Source: Emmonsiellopsis sp. PD_33 (taxonomy: Eukaryota > Ascomycota > Eurotiomycetes > Onygenales > Ajellomycetaceae). From it: a stretch of DNA of 64,000 nucleotides. The stretch is from assembly GCA_032988165.1 (NCBI GenBank), contig JANTQF010000167.1, positions 1-64,000 of the forward strand, given 5' to 3'. How positions within the stretch are numbered: position 1 is the first letter of the stretch; each line of letters starts with the position of its first letter. A program made the translations under genes and the position numbers. The notes under the pieces were generated by a model. It was not told where the DNA came from, searched no databases, and saw only the letters and a program-made list of their open reading frames with translations. This document shows, piece after piece, positions 58,360 through 64,000 of the stretch.

Positions 58360-61250
58360 CTTACTCAGGTAGGAGAAAACATTAGCATGGAGCTTCAGTA
58401 ATTATGAAAAACTAGTTAAGAAGGTCTCTTTGCTGATCAAAATTCATACTGTTAAATATGAAGTATAGTAGGCTCCTAAATTTCCTGTTCCTTGGAAATT
58501 GCTGCTAATGATTATAGAAATACTTTACAAGTAAGTTAATTTTAGTATCTTTAAATACTATTATAATTCATATTGGAATAAATGATTCCTCATTAAAAAG
58601 AAGGAGTCTAGAAAATACTAAATCATCAATACCTGTATGGATATAAATGCTATTACAGTTTGAGATACTTATATCCCTCTCAGTGTTAATACTTTTACAG
58701 AAGATTTTACTGGGTAAGTTATTACCAACATGATGGATTTCTTTTCTAGATATAATCAGATCACTTTACATGAGGATAGCTGTGATATAACTACCTTTTA
58801 AACCCTAATTAGCCTCCTTTGCCAGATAATATTACTGCAAGATGCTATGAATTCTATAGTTATGTTCTACTAGGTTATAGCTTGCATTCTTTATTTAAAT
58901 ATTCCCCATCAGGTAGATAATTTCATGGATGACATCAGTGTAAAAGGCCTATGATTTTAGTATAATGATGAAGAGATCATATTAGGAATTTACCAGTTTA
59001 TTTTGAAGTATCTTCAAAATCTAGATCAGATTCTGATTAGTATTAAGCTCTCAAACACATACATTTAGGTTGCAAAATCTGAATTTAGCTGCTCTAGCAT
59101 GGTTCTTATTGAATATATTGTTAATGCTGATGGGCACTACTCTAAGGTCACTAAAATTATTAAAATCATTAAATGATCTGAATCAACTAAGATCTCTGAA
59201 GCCTATATCTTTATTGATATTTATATGTACTATTACATTTAAATTCTAAACTTTACTCTCATTTTCAACTCAATCTATTTACTGTTCAAGAAAAACACCT
59301 TTTTCATCTGAGAATCTAAGTAGTTAAATGCCATATCAGTTCTGAAGACAGCACTGACAACTACTTCTACTTCAATATTGATTATTCTAAAGGCACTGAG
59401 AACATCATGGTTGCAACTAATGCCAGCAAGCATAACTAGGGAGGAATGCTAAGTCAGTAAGATGTTGGGAATAAAAAGCTTCATCTCTATTAATATGAGA
59501 GTGAAATTTAGAGCCTGATGGAAGCAAAGTATGATGCAGGAAAATAAGAATGTCAAGTTATCCTTAAAATATTAAAGAAATGCTAATATTACCTATATGG
59601 TGTTCACTTTATTTTTAAAACTAATGTGAAAATCTTAATTGCTCAGCTCAACTGAATAGCTACTAATCTTTCTGGTGCTCTGATAATTAACTAGCTTATC
59701 TAAATTTAGATATTTAATTTTGATGTTCATCATATTTCTAGTTGAATTTATAGCACTACTAATAGTCTTTCTTGATGACTACCTGCTAATAGTGAGGTGC
59801 CTAAGGATTAGAACATTAATGAATTCATTGAGATAGAGTTTAATTATATTAGTATGGCTTCTACTACTATTCCTAACTTTAATGTTCCTAATAATATTAA
59901 TGGTGAAGAATCCTATATTCTTTCATCATTTTATTCTAACTGTAGTGAGTTGATTGCCAGATATCTCATCACTTTGAAGTAGCCTAATAATATTTCTTGC
60001 AAGGTTTTCCTGAAATGATGCAAGTATGCACTAAACTATATGGTGCATGAGCAACATCTATTTTGCCAGTTAGGTAAAGAAATTCTACTAAGGCACATGG
60101 TGGATGATCCAGATGAGTAGAAGGAAATTATTACTTAAATACATAATAAGTCTGGCTATAAAGGCTGTAAGGCAATCAACTATAAGGTCTCTTAATAATA
60201 TTAGTGGGAAGGCTTATTCAGTGAGGTCAAGGCATATTATAAGAAATGCTGTGAGTGTCAATTTTGAGAAAGTAACTATTTTAAGAAGTCACTATATCCA
60301 ACTCACTGCAACTATCTGTGGGATAAGTGGTGTATCAATATTATCAAGTTTCCAAAGAACTGGGGAAAATTGTGTGCAGTTATTACTCAAAATAACCTCA
60401 CTGGCTAGGTTAAAGGCTAGTCTCTTGCTCATACTAAAGCAGAACATGTAGCCCAGTTCATTTATGAAGATATTATATACTAATATGGTTATTTCTAGGA
60501 GATAATGTGCAATAATAAGCTAGAAAATCAGAAGTAGATCAGAATTCTCACTATCAAGTATTATATCAAGCAAATAATGATTTCACTATACAATGTAAAG
60601 ATGAATGGCATGGTTGAATGTAGTCATTACTCTATTTTGAATGTGCTAATAAAGCTTACTATAAATAGAAGGAATTAGGTTAATTATTTCTACTTAGCAT
60701 TGTAGGTAGATTATATCTTCATTTAATAATTAATAGGTAAGATGCCATTTCATTTATAATATAGCTATAATATTATCCTTTCTGTTGAGTTTGAAGTTCT
60801 GATGTGGCAAATACTTCCATGGCATACTATTTACTCTCATGCTAACTTAATATACATGTAGATTTGATAGTTAGAGAGGCAGGATGAGAACCTGGAGGAG
60901 GCAGCCTTTCACCTATAGTGTGTATGAGAGAAAAATTAGAATCTATTTAATAAAATCAAGTAATTAGTGTGTAATTTAGTTTAGGTAGGAGATCTTATTC
61001 TTCTGCATGATATCAAAATAGAGACATTCTATTTCATTAAATTTAACTTCTGATGATTGGGTTTATATCATGTGTGAGATACAAATCATGAGAAAGATAC
61101 TTACTACCTTAAGAAGCTGAATAGTATACTATTCTACAACATCACTGCAGGCAACTAGATAAAGAAATTCTACCTTTATAATGATTAAATGCTGGTGGTG
61201 TTGAATAATATGGATCCAGTGAAGGATAATGATAAGAAGAAAAAAGATGT
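58360..61250 (+). pseudogene. B3 RT, RNase H and integrase
   Basis: RT fragments include FLIKKKESRKY and NTCMDINAITV near 58600-58660, and ISVLILLQKILL in a shifted reading. RNase H lies near 59390-59460 (NIDYSKG-like and TNASKHN, the catalytic Asp changed to Asn). Integrase fragments at 60220-61150: GLFSEVKAYYKKCCECQF-like zinc-binding region around 60210-60270 and YHLKKLNSILFYNITAGN-like end. It parallels B1 28473-31345. More frameshifted than B1, so boundaries are approximate. Confidence 0.75.
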
Positions 61251-61265
61251 AAGTAAGGGAGAAAA

Positions 61266-61730
61266 TACTTTATAATCTCTAATTTCTTATGATAAAAGTT
61301 TTACAGTTATTATCTGACTACTACATTCATTTCCTTATTTCATTTATTTTTTCTTTATTTTCTTTATTTGACTATATCCACTTATCAGCTTATTTCCTTT
61401 ATTAGTTGTCTCTTTATGGTTTAAATGCTAGTATGAGTAGTGTGCTAGGATCTAAATGTATCTTCACATTTCTTTGTAGTTTTCTTTATTTCTTTCATTT
61501 TATAGTGGCATGCCTGTCTCTTTTTCTTATTTTGCTAGCTACAGCTGCCTTTACATCTCACATTTAAAAAAAAATATAAGAGTATATTCTACCTTATGTT
61601 TTCCTCTACCTTTTCCTCACCATCATCACAAATATCTCAGCCTTACCTTTAAACCATTTTACACAACACATAATAATACTATATCTACAATTTCTCTTGC
61701 TATCTTTCTGCAAAAATGTTGAACTGCTGA
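61266..61730. other. T-rich segment after B3
   Basis: Not matched elsewhere in the window. TTTATTTTCTTTATTT-type tracts occur at 61340-61380 and again at 61480-61505. It could be the upstream region of the decayed gene that follows. A 70-codon frame at 61510-61722 has no protein-like features. Confidence 0.35.
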
Positions 61731-62420
61731 AATCTCCATGCCCTGGCCTCAAAGCCTACTGATTTCCTTGCCTTGATTGAATATGAGAAGAAAAAGTTAT
61801 CAACCACTAAGAAGATTTGAAAGTATATTAATACCCTTAACAAGTATACAGCTCTATACTACTAGATCCAGTGTGAAATTGCTGATCTAATCATGAGCAG
61901 GCATGAAGATAGAGAGGAGAAGATAGCTATATATTTTGAATAAATGAAGGAGGATGGAGCCTAGCAGACAGTAATATCTAAAGCTGACTTTTACTACCAG
62001 ACAGTGGAGATCTATTGTATGGTAGAGACAGTCAAAATTTGTCAGAATTATACCTGGGAAGGGTATAAAACTTGTGTGGAGTGCTGAGAAAGGAATTTTA
62101 CTGATGAATTCTAGCTGATACTAAAGAAGGAGAAATAATGCTGATATATAGTGACTCTTACAAGGAATTATAACTATTCATTTGTGATAAGGAGAATCAA
62201 CCAGGCAATGTGGATTTAGCTATCTTAAAATCCTAAGAGAGGTATAAAGCTTCACAAGGAACTAATGCTTTCTGACCTTAAGAATGCTTTTAAGCCAGAT
62301 TTTGTTAGCCCTAAATTAAATATAGAAGCTATTTATGCTATTAGACTTCATATTAGCTCTGAGGGAATTCTTGCAGTAGATATCCTATTATCTCTATCTG
62401 TATCTATTGATTCTTAACCT
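61731..62420 (+). pseudogene. Unrecognised decayed frame upstream of 62709
   Basis: Reads NLHALASKPTDFLALIEYEK, then KKLSTTKKI, CEIADLIMSRHEDREEKIAI, QTVISKADFYYQTVEIYCMV and NYTWEGYKTCVEC, broken by TGA, TAG and TAA codons. At about 62270-62400 it continues with LKNAFKPDFVSPKLNIEAIY. It is in the same frame as the 62709 ORF and probably belongs to the same gene. Charged and helical. Family not recognised. Confidence 0.4.
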
Positions 62421-62708
62421 TTAATTTCTCTATTCCCACCTTCTTGAAATCTTCAGCTGTAACCCTCTCTACCTTTACTGTGTAATTCTCATATAACTAG
62501 CTAATTGCCTCTATCTTCCTCTTATTTTCCTCAGAATAATTACTATTATTCTACATCAGTTCTGATGTCTTCTTCTATTTTCTTATCTGATACTTCTTAA
62601 AATCCTATCTCTAGTTTACCTACTTCTCACCCACAATATATCTCTAGCTAATTAATTTCATTGATAGTCATCTCACTGTCCAATGTCAACCTCTCTCATT
62701 TTGTCAGT

Positions 62709-64000
62709 ATGTCACCAGAAGAAATGGTGGAGCTTGAAAATTAAGGTGCTAATAAGAAGGACCCAGATATTACTGAAACTATTGAAAATTGTCAGAAGAC
62801 TAACTATTATAAATGTACATGCTATTAAAATGTTAAATCTATTCTGAAAGCTCAGCTTAGTGATGTGAAGGAGCTGAATGATAGTTAACTTATCAAGCTT
62901 TTAAATTAGCTTGTAAAACTAGCATCATCTTTTTCTTTATACTATCATCATATTATTAATTTTGAAGGAAAAATTAGTCTACTAACTTGGGGTTTAAACC
63001 AGGTAGTCTTATCATTCAGACTTAATACTATTATTAATAGCTGCAGAAATTTTAACTAAATCTATACTACTAATAGTACTTTTCATTATTTCTATAAAGA
63101 CTGCTGTCCTGCCCATTCTGAGGACCTTCTTTAGATATATCACATGAAGTATGCTACTCTTCCTTCTATCATTCTGCTAAACTGGGCAAACATGTTAAAG
63201 AACCTTAAATTAGGAAATATAGATATAAATTGCATATTAGGTAGTTAGAATGTAGATAGCTTTTTATCTCTTTTAATTTTCTTCTGACTCTAAATATAAC
63301 TAGCTGAAGGAAATGTGCTGACTATTTACAACATCCTCAGAAAAATTACATTATATAAATAGAATATATACTCATTTTATCAGCAAAAAGACAAGAAGTT
63401 GCTAGGGTGGCTCCACATGATGCTCCATGAAATCATTCAGTAAATAATTTATTAGAACCCAGTTTATTATGTCTGATATATTATTCTTTGCCTGGATCAC
63501 TAGATGTAGCTCATCTCCTATTCTTATTATACTAAGTTTGCCAGGAAAGGAGATAGCACATTTTTCTGATATATTAATATTAATATTTAGTATCTCACTG
63601 AGAAAAATTATAGTATAAATATGATTCAAGAGTCTATCAGTCTAATAAATGAGAATCATATGAACTACACAACTGTAATTCCTGGCATGCATCACTGTGT
63701 CTCTGAGTGAAATTACTGACTTTATAGAAGAAGGTTTCCAGATGGTAGAATTGTTCAGGATGTCTCCCTATAGATACTTACTAATTAGAATTTATAGGAC
63801 TTTAAGATTAGCTAGAAGATCATTTCTTACAAGCAGGGAGATGTGCAAATCACCATACTACACATTCCCTATGGGAGTACAGGCCTGACTATTATAGAGT
63901 AAAGAATGATGCTTCTGTAGTTTATTAGAATTCAGAAAGATAATAAGTCTTTAGAGATTTTAGAGAGTAATATATGAGAGTAGCTCTTATAGATAAATTA
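62709..64000 (+). pseudogene. Long decayed frame, possible 2OG-Fe(II) dioxygenase-like, cut by window edge
   Basis: One frame stays readable for about 430 codons from ATG 62709 (MSPEEMVELEN) to the window end, with every break a TAG, TAA or TGA. The middle part holds FHYFYKDCCPAHSEDLL and LPSIILLNWANMLKNLKLGN. The C-terminal part reads YYTKFARKGDSTFF, then a TGA and YININI, where two transitions would give an H-x-D motif. Further on come NMIQESISLINE, TTVIPGMHHCVSE (possible distal His), KQGDVQITILHIPYGSTG (possible 2OG-binding end) and DNKSLEILESN. This order resembles double-stranded beta-helix oxygenases, but I rely on pattern memory. It could instead be another fungal transposon or host protein. 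No matching element elsewhere in the window. Confidence 0.42.

Larger units (their letters stand above)
54410..61265 (+). mobile_element. Gypsy family B, copy B3 (least interrupted)
   Basis: Starts TGTGGTGGGGATCTAC. It aligns with B1 across the hAT insertion, giving the empty site for the hAT at about 58341. Gene order: leader/LTR (54410-54900), gag (about 55370-56440), protease region (56470-57440), RT/RNase H (58360-59470), integrase (59580-61250). No 3' LTR follows. Homology with B1 cannot be followed past about 61262 because B1 is cut there by a LINE. Confidence 0.85.

Noticed and set aside
1..64000. Bacterial or phage features (operons, Shine-Dalgarno sites, riboswitches, terminators)
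   Set aside because: Elements, introns and target duplications are eukaryotic. No such signals are expected or seen.

Overview
This window looks like a transposon graveyard from a filamentous fungus. The evidence is Ty3/Gypsy chromoviruses, Tad-type LINEs that encode RNase H, a fungal-type hAT element, and heavy C-to-T/G-to-A decay of the kind left by repeat-induced point mutation or deamination of methylated cytosine. A Pezizomycotina ascomycete is the most natural reading, but this is inference and a basidiomycete is not excluded. No host gene, rRNA or tRNA gene could be supported. CpG is almost absent: I found only five CpG sites by eye (38489, 38515, 52690, 52705, 53581), while TpG, CpA and TpA are abundant. 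Nearly every reading frame is broken by TAG, TAA or TGA where Gln, Arg or Trp codons would be expected.

Layout. 1-214: 3' end of a LINE (L2) with an (AAT)n tail. 215-14145: three nested copies of chromovirus family A. A1 (2876-10403, minus strand, 319-bp LTRs, target duplication AGCAA) sits in A2 (215-2875 plus 10409-12022). A2 in turn sits in A3 (12023-14145). 14146-15445: family C Gypsy (C1), inserted in the A3 LTR. 15446-31347: family B Gypsy (B1), inserted in C1 and split by a 9.05-kb hAT element (19415-28464; 8-bp target duplication GGAGCACA, 20-bp inverted ends, subterminal repeat clusters). 31348-about 38005: the best-preserved element, a Tad-like LINE (L1, minus strand). 38006-38640: an unassigned segment that keeps two CpGs. 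38641-40253: Gypsy C2 (minus), inserted in Gypsy B2 (40254-44581, minus). 44582-45300 and 52720-53230: the end of an older Tad-like LINE (L3), split by the complete chromovirus D (45301-52714, 297-bp LTRs, target duplication AGTTA). 53231-54409: unassigned. 54410-61265: Gypsy B3. 61266-64000: non-Gypsy sequence with a long decayed frame running off the right edge.

Three things stand out. First, chromovirus families A and D both carry an antisense gene between the chromodomain and the 3' LTR. In family A it is a two-exon gene with an acidic tract, found at the same place in all three copies. Second, the hAT element carries, besides its transposase, a decayed antisense gene whose translation aligns with the whole histone H3 fold, followed by an acidic C-terminal extension, plus further unrecognised relics. 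Third, the decayed frame at 62709-64000 has a C-terminal pattern resembling 2-oxoglutarate/Fe(II) dioxygenases. A transposon-borne H3-like protein, chromodomain integrases and a possible oxygenase in a CpG-erased region suggest, as inference only, elements that interact closely with host chromatin and DNA modification.
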